Assembly (NCBI RefSeq): GCF_030272615.1
Contig: NC_081406.1
Location: 267,149,692 to 267,213,691, forward strand
Reading direction: 5' to 3'
Length of the DNA: 64,000 nucleotides
From: Cryptomeria japonica
Taxonomy: Eukaryota; Streptophyta; Pinopsida; Cupressales; Cupressaceae
This document shows, one piece after another, positions 48,704 through 60,271 of the stretch. Position 1 is the stretch's first letter. Every line of letters starts with the position of its first letter. A model generated the notes under the pieces. The model searched no databases and was not told the DNA's origin. It was given only the letters and a program-made list of their open reading frames with translations. A program made the position numbers and the translations under genes.

Positions 48704-49971
48704 TGTAATGTCCCCTTCCTAACAAGTTTAGTATGGTGGACAGTTAGCCTATCTAGTGGGTTCCCATAGGCTAATGGTGCTAGGCTTAGGGATCTTTGGA
48801 ATCAGTTTATCTAACGAGATGGTAGTATTATATGTTTAGTTGAGCTCTGGGACTTATTATGAGCGTAATGCCCTATTCTGGAGAGATTTTGGGTGAGTTC
48901 TTCAATACTTACTATTTTTAGTAAATCAGTTTTGGGCACTGACTAACCCAGTTGGCAAGTTTACTATTTTCAAATATGTTAGTAGGAGTTGCGGATATCA
49001 ATATATTGATATTTAATATACTTTGGAGACTTTTTATAAAATAACAATAAATTGATATTTATAACATTAAATTAAAGATTTAACTTTATCATTACTAAAT
49101 ATTTAATATAAGACTATTCGGGGCACCAAAATTAAAGTGCCAATATTTAATAAAAAGGACCTTTTGAAGACATGGACAACACTTTATAAAGATGGTGATT
49201 TTATTTAAATGTTTTAAAAAGAAAAATTGAAGAGCTCAACCCCTTCTTAGGGGCTATAAAAAGGAGATTAAGAGTTCTTTCTTGCATGGTGGATTTGATA
49301 TTTGATATTGCTCTTCTTTTTGAGAAGATTGTTCTTCCTAGGGTTTGTGAAGATGAAATGCCTCTCCACACTTTTGAAAGCAGTGTTACAAGACCCGAAC
49401 TCGACTTGGACTAAAACTGATTTTAGACTCGGACTTGGACTCAACGCCCAGACTCAGCGAAAACGCAGCAAAGATTCGACAAATTGAAATACCAAGAAAT
49501 TCAAAGATTTTCAAGAATTTAAAACTTGTTTCGTGCACCCTCAACCAAACTCTGAGACTTTGCTAGCCTCGGTCAAACTCTACAAATCTGCTAAGACTTT
49601 GCTAGCCTCAGTCAAACCTTTTTAAGCTTACTGTGTTTCCAAAATCTCATTTTTAAACTTGTGCTTCCAAACTCTCATTTTAACTCGGCAAGTCTGTGTC
49701 TCGAAACTCTTAGACTCTGCAAGACTATCTCGCCTCACAAATCAGCAAGATTCGGCGATTCTGGCAAATTCTTGTAACTATGGTTGAAAGACACAATTTT
49801 GAGGATTTCTTGGTGTTTTCATTCAAGAAACACAATTGAGCTGATTGGAGACTTTATTGTTCAAACATTACCAGAGTTTCATTGCAAATCTGATAGAGGA
49901 GGATCAAATGGGAGTTTTCTGATTTGTTCATGCTGGCCGTACATTCTCCTTGTTGGTTGTACATGTGCGGA
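48704..49971 (+). mobile_element. 3' LTR of the gypsy remnant, interrupted on the right
   Basis: Starts TGTAATGTCCCCTTCC after the PPT. CTTACTATTTTTAGTAAA lies at 48908-48925, and TATA (GGCTATAAAAAGG) at about 49252-49264. It carries a hAT-like insertion (49381-49782) and is cut by LTR-B at 49972. Its end is not found. Confidence 0.8.
49381..49782. mobile_element. GACTCG-rich non-autonomous hAT-like element (402 bp)
   Basis: Starts CAGTGTTACAAGA, ends TCTTGTAACTATG: inverted ends with GTTACAAGA exact. 8-bp flanks TTTGAAAG (49373-49380) and GTTGAAAG (49783-49790) match at 7 of 8. Rich in GACTCG/CTCGG-type motifs like the element at 20150-20383. No coding. Confidence 0.8.
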
Positions 49972-51301
49972 TGTAATGTCCACATTTTGAAATAGGATTT
50001 AATGATAAATACAAGTAATAAAATTGAAATATAAAAAAATGAAAATAAAATTAAAATAAAAATATAACAGAATAGAATTAAAATATTTAATCTTGAGTTA
50101 AGTTTAATGAATGGTCAAAAGACACGAAATGAGAAGTTGTGACTCCCTCAAACATGAGATATAAAAGGGAGAAGAGAACTTCATTTGAAAGGGGACTTTT
50201 AATCAAGAATGAGAAGTGCAGATCTGATTTGAATAGTAAGACAGCAATGAGGAGACATTACCCCTTAAAGGAATGTCTCTTTCCAAAGAGATGTGTCTCC
50301 TCAATCAGATATGAAGGTATAAAAAGAGTAAACAATTAATATGAAGAGGAAGGAATAGGAATTCTGATTCTGGGTTTAATACAGAAAAATGCAGGCATCG
50401 ATCAAAGAATGAAATGAAGGAAGGAAGGAAGAATGGAGCATAGGGAGTAAGGAAGGACTAATGGAAGAAGAAAGGAATGAGCAGAAAATAAGGAAGTCAC
50501 TTTTCAAGGACTGGAATGATGAAAGGTTGTGAACTTTAGAAAGAGTGGTAATTGTGAAAGGTTGTGACTCTTGCAAAGGGAAGGCATGATGAAGAGATGT
50601 GAATCTCCCTCGCTTTGGAAGTTATAAAGGGGACAAGGTTTCATTTGAGGAAGAGAATGGAAGGAAGATCAATTTGGAGAATAGTTTATTATTCTCATAG
50701 GCAACAATGAATAGTAATGACTCAATATTTATGAAAGGTGGTGACCCTTTCACCATTAAGTTATAAAGGAGAATTCATTCCAAGCATTAAAGGATCACTC
50801 CCTCAATCATCATCACTCATGAATCCACAAAAACAATCATCAAGGAAATCATTCTATCAAAATCAGTATCCTATCAATCATATATCAAACCAACATTCAT
50901 TACATCATCACTCGTCAATCATCTAATCAACAATCACTTAGTCATCACTCACCAATACCTCAAATCCTCTAATCAAAGGAATTCATTGAATCAATGAATC
51001 AATCAAACAGAATCAGATCAGATATGACATAGCAATCAACAATGAGAGGGATAGAAAGGGAATCCAAGGAGGGGAAACAGTTATGAGGTCCTCTTCTAAG
51101 TATGCCACCTCATGGTGGTGACGGATAGTCCCATGAGGCCAAGGGGGTGCAAGGAGTGCCCCGCCCTTGGGCTTAGAAGGAAAGGATCTTCCAGACACCC
51201 TAATGTAGTTTGTCCTAGACCCCTGTCGTGGTTAACCATTAGATTAGGGAACTCCAATCATAGGAAGGAGAATAAAGATGACAAGAATAGGAGAATGGCT
51301 A
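49972..51301 (+). mobile_element. LTR-B copy 2, left part
   Basis: TGTAATGTCCACATTTTGAA start; TATA ATATAAAAGGGAG at about 50159; stem-loop repeats near 50520-50600; the CCAAGGGGG...CCCTTGGGC module near 51097-51180. It is cut by LTR-B copy 3 at 51302, and a short continuation lies at 55977-56043. Its right end is missing. Confidence 0.75.
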
Positions 51302-52389
51302 TGTAATGTCCCCACTTTGAAATAGGATTTAATAATAAATAATATTATAATAGTAATAATATTAAAATACAAAAAATAAAAAATGACACTTAAATTAAAA
51401 TATAAAATTAAATATAATTAAAGTTTAACTAAGTTAATGAAAGGTCAAAAGGCATGAACTGAAAATTTTTGACTCCCTTGAACATGAGACACAAAAGGGA
51501 GAAGAGAACCTCATTTGAGAGGGGAGATAGAGGAGAAAAGAAAGAAGGGGACATGTGAATCAAGGAGGAGTCAATGGAAGAAGGAAGGAATGGGAAGTAA
51601 ATAAGGAACTGACTCTTCCAAAGGAGGGCAGAAATTATGAAAGGTTGTGACTCTTTCGAAGGGTAGTGATTGTGAAAGGTTGTGACTCTTTCGAAGGGCA
51701 GGCATGTTGAAGGGGTGTGACTTCTCCATCACAATGGAAGATATAAAGGGAAGAAGATCTCATTTGAGGAGGGGAGGAAAAGAAAACAATTAGGAAAGGA
51801 TATAATATTTTAAAAGCTACCAATGAAGGGTGGTGACTGAATTCTAATGAAGGGTGGTGACCCAAGTCTTATGAAAGGTGTTGACCCTTTAACCAATGAA
51901 GTATAAAAGAGATCATTCAAATCATTCAAATCAAGCAACATCCAATCAGCAAATCATTCTATCAAATCAACATGCATTCAATCATCCTTAACCAATATAT
52001 CAAACCAGCCTTCATTACATTATCACTCACCAATACCTCAAATCATACAATCAAAGAAATTCATTCAATCAATCGATTAATCATCAATCATTACATCGTT
52101 GAAGGATTCTGATTTATTATAGACATTAAATATTTCTCTCAGCAGTCTGGCTTATCACTACAGTTGGTGTGAATTCCTATGCATAGCATAAAGTGCTGTA
52201 TCTATATACATAATTACTGCATACTCATGATTTGTGATGCAATGCTTTATGATTTCTTATTCATATATAAATCAGTAAATAGAAATCTGATTATATTCTG
52301 CAGTTGGTTGATTATATGTAAAATATATTCCTGCATATGTTCTCAATGTCTAACAACATATCTGCATACATTCTGAGTATCTCCAGCAA

Positions 52390-52392
<3 letters not shown>

Positions 52393-52424
<32 letters not shown>
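52393..52424. repeat. GA dinucleotide microsatellite
   Basis: About 15 GA units in LTR-B copy 3, followed by GGAGATGAC. Confidence 0.95.
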
Positions 52425-52425
<1 letters not shown>

Positions 52426-52499
52426 TGACAAGTACGGGAATGGTTTTGGGGTTACCTTCTAGGCATGCCACCTTATGGTATAAGACTGGGGAGTCCCAT

Positions 52500-53546
52500 T
52501 GTAATGTCCCCTACCTGATCTATTTCAACATATTAAAATTGATTGATATTCTTCAATTAGTTATTAACAAGTGCTTATCTATTTTCCTCATTAGATGATT
52601 AATATCATTATTAATATAGATATCAGACCCAGTTACTACTTCAGTTTTAAGGGAGAAGGGTTTACATATGTTACCAAAGCGCTTAGAGACTAACTACAAT
52701 AGGTTCCCTCAAAGTTTCCAGATCCAAGCCCTTACCTATCTTGGTCTATACCCTCAAGGCTTATGGGTCGCTAATCCCCACCCTATCTTGGGACTCAACC
52801 TATTGCTTGGATTTAGACTGCCCCTCTTTGGAACATCTCATCCCCATCTTCTTAAATACTGACAGTAATAACATGATTTAGACTATAAGTACACTAACTT
52901 CTCATGTATTATAAATATATATGATATTAAGTATGACTCTCATACATATTGCAGTTTATAACAATATTATTACTAGATTCCGCATAACAGCTTTATCAGG
53001 CTTCATATACTAAGCATACATATTAAGCAGATCCCCATGCATACCACCAAGAACACAAATGTTACTGCCTATAACTTGATAACAATTCTGATCTGATCTG
53101 ATTAATGGTGATGTCACTAGATGCTTTTGATTCCTTCCCTTTATATCTCTCAATTTGAGGGGGAGGTCGCACCTCTTCATCATGTATGCCCTTTGGCAAG
53201 AGACATACCCTTTCACCATTAGCACCCTTTGAAAGAGTGCAACTCTTCATTATTTCTACCCTTTGAAAGGGACACAGCCTTTCATAATCAGATCTGCACT
53301 TCTCATTTCCGAACTATACCCCCCCCCCCCCCCGCCTCTCAAATGAGGTTTTCTTCTCCCTTTTATATCTCATTATTGAGGGAGTCCCAACTTTTCCTTT
53401 CATGTCTTTTGACTTTTCATTAACTTAATTAATTTTTAATTAATCATATTTAATTATATTATTTTATATTTTAATTTAATTTTTAATGTTTTAATTTTAT
53501 TATTATTATTTATTATCAAAATCTATTTCAAAGTAGGGACATTACA
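52500..53546 (-). mobile_element. LTR-B copy 4, solo LTR in reverse (1047 bp)
   Basis: TGTAATGTCCCC at the left, GGGACATTACA at the right, and a perfect duplication CCCAT (52495-52499, 53547-53551). The minus strand matches LTR-B starts (CTACTTTGAAATAG). TATA (minus) is at about 53355-53365. A run of 15 C lies at 53319-53333. It sits inside LTR-B copy 3, so the family has inserted into itself. Confidence 0.9.
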
Positions 53547-53596
53547 CCCATGAGGCCAAAGGGGTACAGAGGGTGCTGCCTTTCGGCCTATGAAGG

Positions 53597-55506
53597 TGTA
53601 ATGTCCCCTTCTCACTGATGACCTTCCAGTGGTCCATTAGCTTATTCCTGAGACCCGTAGGCTAGGTGGTATGAAGAATGAGGGGTCCAGCATTGATGAA
53701 ATGAGGACTTACTATTTTTAGTAAGTCAGGGAATGGCCATTCTGGTGTTACTGTCCTACTGAGCTCTCCATGTTTTGCCTCTGGATGCAATGACCATGCT
53801 TTTCTGAGCATTAGTTCTTGACTTAGTATTTTTAGTAAGTGGCAGTGTGACACAATTCTATTTTTGGCAGTAGACAAGGTTCTGATTATGCAGCAATTTT
53901 GTGGTCGTCCTGGCTCAATTTCATCCTAGTTGTGTTAATAATCAATACAGGAGTCATATGCGACATAATTAAATATTATTTCCTCATCCTAAGGTTTAAT
54001 ATTTAATTAATCTGATTATTTGCGACTGATTTATTAAAATTGGGATTAATGCCTATTTTATCCTAAGTGTTTGGCGAAACTCATGTGTACTATGGGATGG
54101 CGAAATATTTTAGAGAAATATTATGTTATATTGCATCTCCATTATTTGCCAAGTAATTAACATGGGTCCCTTCCCTTTTGGCATGAGGTTTGACTTATGA
54201 AAAGTGGCACTACACTTGGGTGAAATGAAATGCAAATGAAGGAGTGGTGTTTGGAGGAATTTGCATTTGATTTTGGTTGTTGAAGAGTTATAAATAAGAG
54301 CCTTGGGCTCTCATTTGAGACATCTTCGAAATTGCATCGTTATGCTGCTGGTTTGGCTACTGAAAATATGAGCTTCAAAGTATGGCTTCCTAGCTAAGTC
54401 TCAGTTTCGTACTTGCAAGATAGTACCTAGCTGTGTCCTTGTATTCCCAGTGTTGTGGGTGAATGAGTTGCAGATTGTGGAGTCTTCTCTGTGGGATTTG
54501 AGTGTTTTCTGGTTGCTGGTCGCGAGACTGCTGAAAGTATATTTTGCTCACACCTCTTAACCAGGCGACTCCATCATTCTGGGTACCGACTCATCCTTCC
54601 TTCCTAGCCATGGCAATACATTGTGTAAGTTTTTAGCAAGTTTAATTCAGCAATGATTTTTCTAGACAAATTCGAACTTCCTAGGTCTAGCGTTGGGTTT
54701 TGTGCTTGCATTGGGATGTGTGCCAAATAATTGTTGGGTTGTTTGGGTTGTGGTTTTGATTGGTTGTTGTTGTGAGTGAATTACAGTGGGTTTGGGACTG
54801 GTTTGAGTCAAATTGGATGAAAAATGAGGGAGTTATGAGCATTTGGGTGTTTCCATGGGCTGTTGTTTTGTACTTTCAGTTTGCAGATTGATTGTAATAG
54901 AAAATTATATTCTTGCTGTAGAAATCTGCATTACTCTCCTTCTTTCATCTCTAATTTTGTAAGGTTGTTTCAGTAGTACTGATCAATCATTCTTGTTGAC
55001 CTTATTTTGTAATTCCCACTGCATAAGTGGAAGAGGCTGGCTTAGCCGCCTTCTTACTTTGAAATTCAGTTTATGTACTCAGTCCTCCCACTGAATAAGT
55101 GGTTGAGTGATAAGTTTAATGCAATTGTCCTCCCACTGAAATATGCAGTAGAGTGATAGTTTAATGTAATGTCCTCCCGCTGAAATATGCGGTAGAGTGA
55201 TTGAATTTCAGTTTCTTGTCATTTTCCCTTGGCCGGTTTACCGCCAAGAGTTTGGTTTCTATCCTGCTAGATAAGCAGAAGGGGTTGGTTTGCCGCCCAG
55301 GCATTGTAATTTCAGTTTGATTATTGTTGCTAACGATCCCCGGAACACTGTATGCTCTCACCCTCCCAGACTGAGCTCTTGGTGAACAAAAGGTGGAAGG
55401 GTTCCCTTTCAGCAGTTTGGATTATTTCTCTAACCTTAACGGGTTGTGGTGATTGCTTGTATCTCTTATTGTTAAAAATTCAAAAAAGATTTACTGGGAT
55501 ATTACA
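53597..55506 (+). mobile_element. Solo LTR (1910 bp)
   Basis: TGTAATGTCCCC...GGGATATTACA; flanks GAAGG and TAAGG match at 4 of 5. The GACTTACTATTTTTAGTAAG palindrome is at 53706-53727, with a variant at 53820-53839. TATA (GTTATAAATAAG) is at about 54287. The transcribed part repeats a phrase CTCCC(A/G)CTGAATAAGTGG or a variant near 55084, 55130 and 55175. No coding. Confidence 0.85.
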
Positions 55507-56043
55507 TAAGGATAGACTTTTGGGGCACCCTATTGTGATGGCCCTCATGCTCTCTATCATGGTGAATGAATGTGTTAACCATGAGACATACGTTAAGGGT
55601 GACAAGATTAAGAAAAACGATGATAGGATACCTCACTAGGTATTCCACGTCATATGGTATGGACCACATGAGGCCAAGGGGGAATGAGATCCACCCTTGG
55701 GCCTAAGGTAGAGGGTCCCTAGGGCACCCTATCTAGTCACTCTCTTCTATGCCCTCTATGATTGAACTCCCAAGCATAATTTAATCTTGTAATTAGGACT
55801 ATGCCTTATATATGTATGATTGGTGTTTCCTAACTAATAGATCTATTTAATGAATTATAATTATGTGTATTTCCTAACTTACTTGCAGGGTTTCAATCAA
55901 AGCGACAGGTATCTCTAACCCCCACCCCACTTCAATTAGGGCAAAATTTGGGTATTTATAATCTAGGGACATTACAGGGTATAGGATTCCTCACTAGGTA
56001 CACCCCCTCATATGGATGGCAAGCAATCTTGAGCGGGACAGAC

Positions 56044-57400
56044 TGTAATGTCCCTGTTATCACTTGAACCTGCACCCTATCTTGCTAAGCTCTCAACTCA
56101 GTAGGCTTGTGACACATGGGAACTCTCCTAGGCTTGTGGGTTGCCTAATACTTGGAGTGAACCTCCAGAGAAAGCTGGTTCTTAACTGGTTATCACCTAA
56201 TTCTGACTATCCTAATGATTTTTTGAGGAAAGAGAAGGGGAACATGAAAAATGAACTTACTGCCTAACAGGTGATGCACCAAACTGAGTGTCTTGAGGAA
56301 GAAAACAACAAACAACAAACAGTATGACAGTAATAATACTCACCTACACAACCCAGTAGGTCATAACCCTTGCATAAATAATTTATAAGAAGGCTAAAAT
56401 CACAGTCCTTAGAAGAGAAAAACACTTCTCACAACCTAAGACTATTATTTCACTCACAATTTATAACCTGCAAATAATTATGCCTCTGCATAAGGTACCC
56501 TCATGAAAATACAGTTTAAAGGACAAGAATATCACAAAAAAAAACTGCATAAACACCAAGTACTCAATGACAAAAGAATATGGGAAGGCATGGACTGCTT
56601 ATTACTGCTCAAAGTTGTTACAATGCTCTCTTATTCCTGAAAAAGTGTTACAAAAACATTCCCTTTTGCAGAAAGAACTCAGAAATTACAGTCTGCCAAA
56701 AAGATGAATGAAGAAGAACCCTTGAAAAAGTGAAGTCCTCAAGTATATATGCTTTCCAAAAAGCAGATAATGAATAAAAATAATCCACCTCCTCTTAGGC
56801 GAGCATAAACAAAAAATCCACTTTAAAAGACCTGAAACAGGTCTGAAAGGTAGAAACCTGGGCCAAAAGCCAAGCCAAGCCATACTGCAACCATAAAAGC
56901 TCCTAAAAGCACCATAAATGGCTCCAAAATATCCTCTGATAGGCCTGCAAGCCTTCATCAATGCAAAAATATCTCTTTGACCTCTTCAATAAATGAAAAA
57001 GATAATATCCTATAAAGTGATCTAAAATTTATCATGTAATTTAAATATCTGTTTTGTTTTATGTTTATATTTCAAAATTAAAATACTGTAAGTGTAATGA
57101 GGAAAAATAATTTTAATAAAGTGACTTAAATTTATCACTTTAATAAATGTTATTTTCACTCCATTTAATAGTATTTTGATTTTAAAGTGTAAAATTAAAA
57201 CAAAACAAATGTTTGATTTACGTGATAAATTTTTAGATTAAATTAATTAATATTATCTTATTCAAATATAAAATTTAGCTTAGAAACCTTATAAAACTAT
57301 ATTTATTAAGTGACTTATTTTACCACTTAATAAATATTTACATCATTTCAAAACATAAATTATTAAGTGATAAAATAAGTCACTTAATAAAAAAGGGCTA
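56044..57400 (-). mobile_element. Probable minus-strand LTR fragment
   Basis: Begins TGTAATGTCCCTG like the left end of the reversed LTR at 52500; both then have a GGCTT(A/G)TGGGT(C/T)GC phrase. The expected right end GGGACATTACA is not found, so the right boundary is a guess. AT-rich AAGTGACTT-type sequence and a large inverted repeat occupy 57000-57400. Confidence 0.5.
57303..57390. repeat. Inverted repeat, 31-bp arms and 26-nt loop
   Basis: Arms 57303-57333 and 57360-57390 are complementary at 30 of 31 positions. Each arm is itself inverted at its ends (TTATTAAGTG...CACTTAATAA), so two alternative folds are possible. Confidence 0.93.
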
Positions 57401-59454
57401 GGGAGATGCGAAATAAAGAAAACGACCCCTTGCATTTTCGCGTGGCATTAAGCATGAGGAAAAGATAAAGAGAACAAGGCAAAATATCCCAAGGTCGATA
57501 CATTTAGGGGAAAGGAAACCTAAAATATTCATTTCTTTCTTCATCTTGATATTTTCTATCCCTCTCCACTAGAAAACTCTGTCGTGAAGTAGCCGCCATG
57601 AGGGTTTAAAGGCTGAACTGCAATTTTTTAATGATTCTGGGCACATACTAGGGCTGCCGTGGAGATTTTTTTGTACATTCTTTGCACTTTCTAAAAACTG
57701 GGCGTGATTTTTTCCTTTGATTTGCTCTGCTGGGTGTCGCCATGTCTGATTTCTTGCGGAAATTATGAAAACGACCTTCAGATTAGCACGCCATTACCAG
57801 TTGTTTCAGGTAAGCTACTCCTTACGCACTCCAACTCGGCTTTTTGAAGAATTAGTGACTGAGAAAAAAGGAGAAAAACGTTGTCTCTTGTATACTGCTT
57901 CATTATGAACTTGTGTTGGCAATGATCTTCGATTCTTTTCACTGATATCATCATCTCTTACTGTCTATGATTATTCTTGAATGTTTCCTCATCCTATGAA
58001 GTGAGGGTTCCACTTGGTTTATTCTCTGCACAAGTCGAGGGTTTATTTTAGGAAAAATACAGAATTGAAGGGCATATTTGTCTCCATTGCTGGCTGCCAA
58101 AGGTGGCTTCCTGGTTCGAAAATCTGGAACTGATTATTTTCTTTCTTGGACCCCATTATAGCTGCTTATGAGAACAATTTTCTGAAGATTTTTTCATTAA
58201 TGGCAGCTATAGGTGCATATTATTTATACCAAATAACCTGCTATTTCTGAGCATATTTTATTGGAAAAAGAAAACTGTCAATTAGCTTTGTTGTTCGCTA
58301 TGCTTCTTTTTCTGAGCTTTAAACAAAGAAGGGTTCATTATAACTCATATTTGACGCTTCTCTTTTCACTCTCTCTGCTCTGTTGTGCAAATATATGAAC
58401 TGCTATTGGGTTCTTGTGTGTGATTCCTTTGTCATGTTGGGACTGCACTGCATCTTCCTTTGGAAACCATAAAACCTCTTCCTTCTATGCTCTGAGAAGA
58501 AATTATTCTCTGATAACCACTGATAAATCTGGAAAGGATTAAAATGTCTCCATTGTATAGCATGGATCTCTCTTTTTGCTCATACCTTAAGAGCTGCTAG
58601 AATGCATTGCTCTTTGACAACCTATATAAGGCACTGGCTTGTCTTTGTGTTTTAATGTTGTGGCTGCTCCTTGTATCTCCACGAGGGTTTATGTTGATGA
58701 AAAATTCTTATCTGGTGATTCAACACTATTGTCCTTAAAAGACTGTCATTCTTGTGCTTTTGAACCTTTAATGTCTATACACTGTCCTTTGACTATAAGC
58801 TGTGATTCTCATACTCCTTTGTATTATCTATTAGGGCAACTATCATGCACTGTCATTTGTAATAAGTGATGATTGTGCTGTCACAGGCCTTTGAAAATAG
58901 TTGTCTTTGTCTGCTGTGAATGCCTGGTTTTATTTGCATCTGTCCACTTGGTCTCTGATGTAACTCTTAAAAATTATCATGCAACAATGAATGAAAGGTA
59001 TTATGACTGCATCTTGATGATTGCCTTAACCTCTTAACAAAGGCATCCTTTTTGTCTTGATGTTTGAAGAGCTCGTCTTACATAGGAGTTATTACAATCA
59101 TGAAACTCCCCTTACTGCTGTCAACTACCATAATGCTTCTAGTTCTTTAAATACAAAACCACTCATATTGCTGTTCATACCTATTTTGATTCTTGTCTGC
59201 ATCATTTTCTGAGATATGACTGTGTGCCTTTGTTGAATTTATATGAGCTGGGCTCAACCCTTGTGGGAGCCTCATTTACCCCCACTCATTTGTGAAGTTT
59301 ATGACCAGCAAGCTACCTTTTCCTAGTCCTGCACATGAAGCAAACATGTTAGAAATAATATGCATATGTATGATGATTTTCCTTTGATCTGATATTTGCT
59401 CTTCCTGAGATCTTCCGTGATGCTGACTATATGCACCTGATGCATGTAGGGACT
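57391..59454. other. Unassigned region without recognised genes
   Basis: Lower in AT than the introns, T-rich on the plus strand, with no long reading frame and no TE protein. A consensus-like donor TTTCAG|GTAAGC is at 57804-57815. It could be non-coding exon plus intron of a host gene, or an unrecognised LTR. I cannot decide. Confidence 0.4.
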
Positions 59455-60182
59455 TGTTGGTGTCTGTTTTATCATCTACCAAACATTAGGATAGGTTACC
59501 CGAAGGTATTCTATCCTCTCTTGAAAAATCACTACTGATTCCAAGGTCTATATGTGCGAACAAGCGACTTTAGTGGAATAGCTTCTTGGGTAGTGTATGC
59601 TGAAATTTTCAAGGGGGACTTACGTTTGACAAGTATTCTTGAACTGCTGGACTTGGATGGATTTAGCAATTTTAGGCTCTTCTTTTTTTGGGGATTTTCT
59701 GGGATTCAGACTTTCAAAGAAAGGGAAAAGGGATAGGGTTTAGGAAGGCTAATCTAATCCTACGAATTCTGGAGACGGTATCAACTGGATGCTTTCGAGA
59801 AACCAAACCTTGCTTCGCCACACTAGGGACAACTACACAAGGCCGGTGCAATCTTCAATGGGTTGTGCTTATGATCGAGATGTTGGGATGCACAAGTGAT
59901 AGGCTCAGACTAACTTTGCACGGTAGAATGGAAATCATCCATTTACCAAAAGTATGAGCGGAAATACACCATCAATTGATACTTATCAAATCCTTCATTC
60001 AATTAACAACAATTAAAGCAAATCTAAATTATTTCTAACTAAGTGTTGAGGCAATTGAAACCATGCAAATCATTCAAATAATAGAGATTACAAAGCAGCG
60101 CACATGCAATATATTATCTGGAAATGACCTTAAGCAACAATACATCAAAAACCTCACACCCTCCAAATGAGAGGAGGTAGCC

Positions 60183-60271
60183 TTATATAGTTTCTTGAAA
60201 ATCAATGAATGGCCGAGATCGAACAATGATCAAGGGCCAAGATCGATAATCATGAACCCTAATTAGGGTTT
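60183..60271 (-). promoter_or_regulatory. LTR-A copy 3 core promoter
   Basis: TATA (minus, CTATATAA, 60183-60190) lies 63-64 bp from GAACCCTAATTAGGGTTT (60254-60271), which is the double telobox palindrome with one end base changed. Confidence 0.68.

Larger units (their letters stand above)
51302..55976 (+). mobile_element. LTR-B copy 3, split by two nested solo LTRs
   Basis: Own pieces are 51302-52499, 53552-53596 and 55512-55976. It starts TGTAATGTCCCCACTTTGAA and ends AGGGACATTACA. Flanks GGCTA and GGGTA match at 4 of 5. Removing the two insertions rejoins the CCAAGGGG/CCTTGGGCC module. About 1.7 kb of its own sequence. Confidence 0.8.

Noticed and set aside
53319-53333. 15-C homopolymer as a functional G-rich element
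   Set aside because: Could be a sequencing or slippage expansion of the G6 run seen at the equivalent place in LTR-B copy 1 (about 10529).
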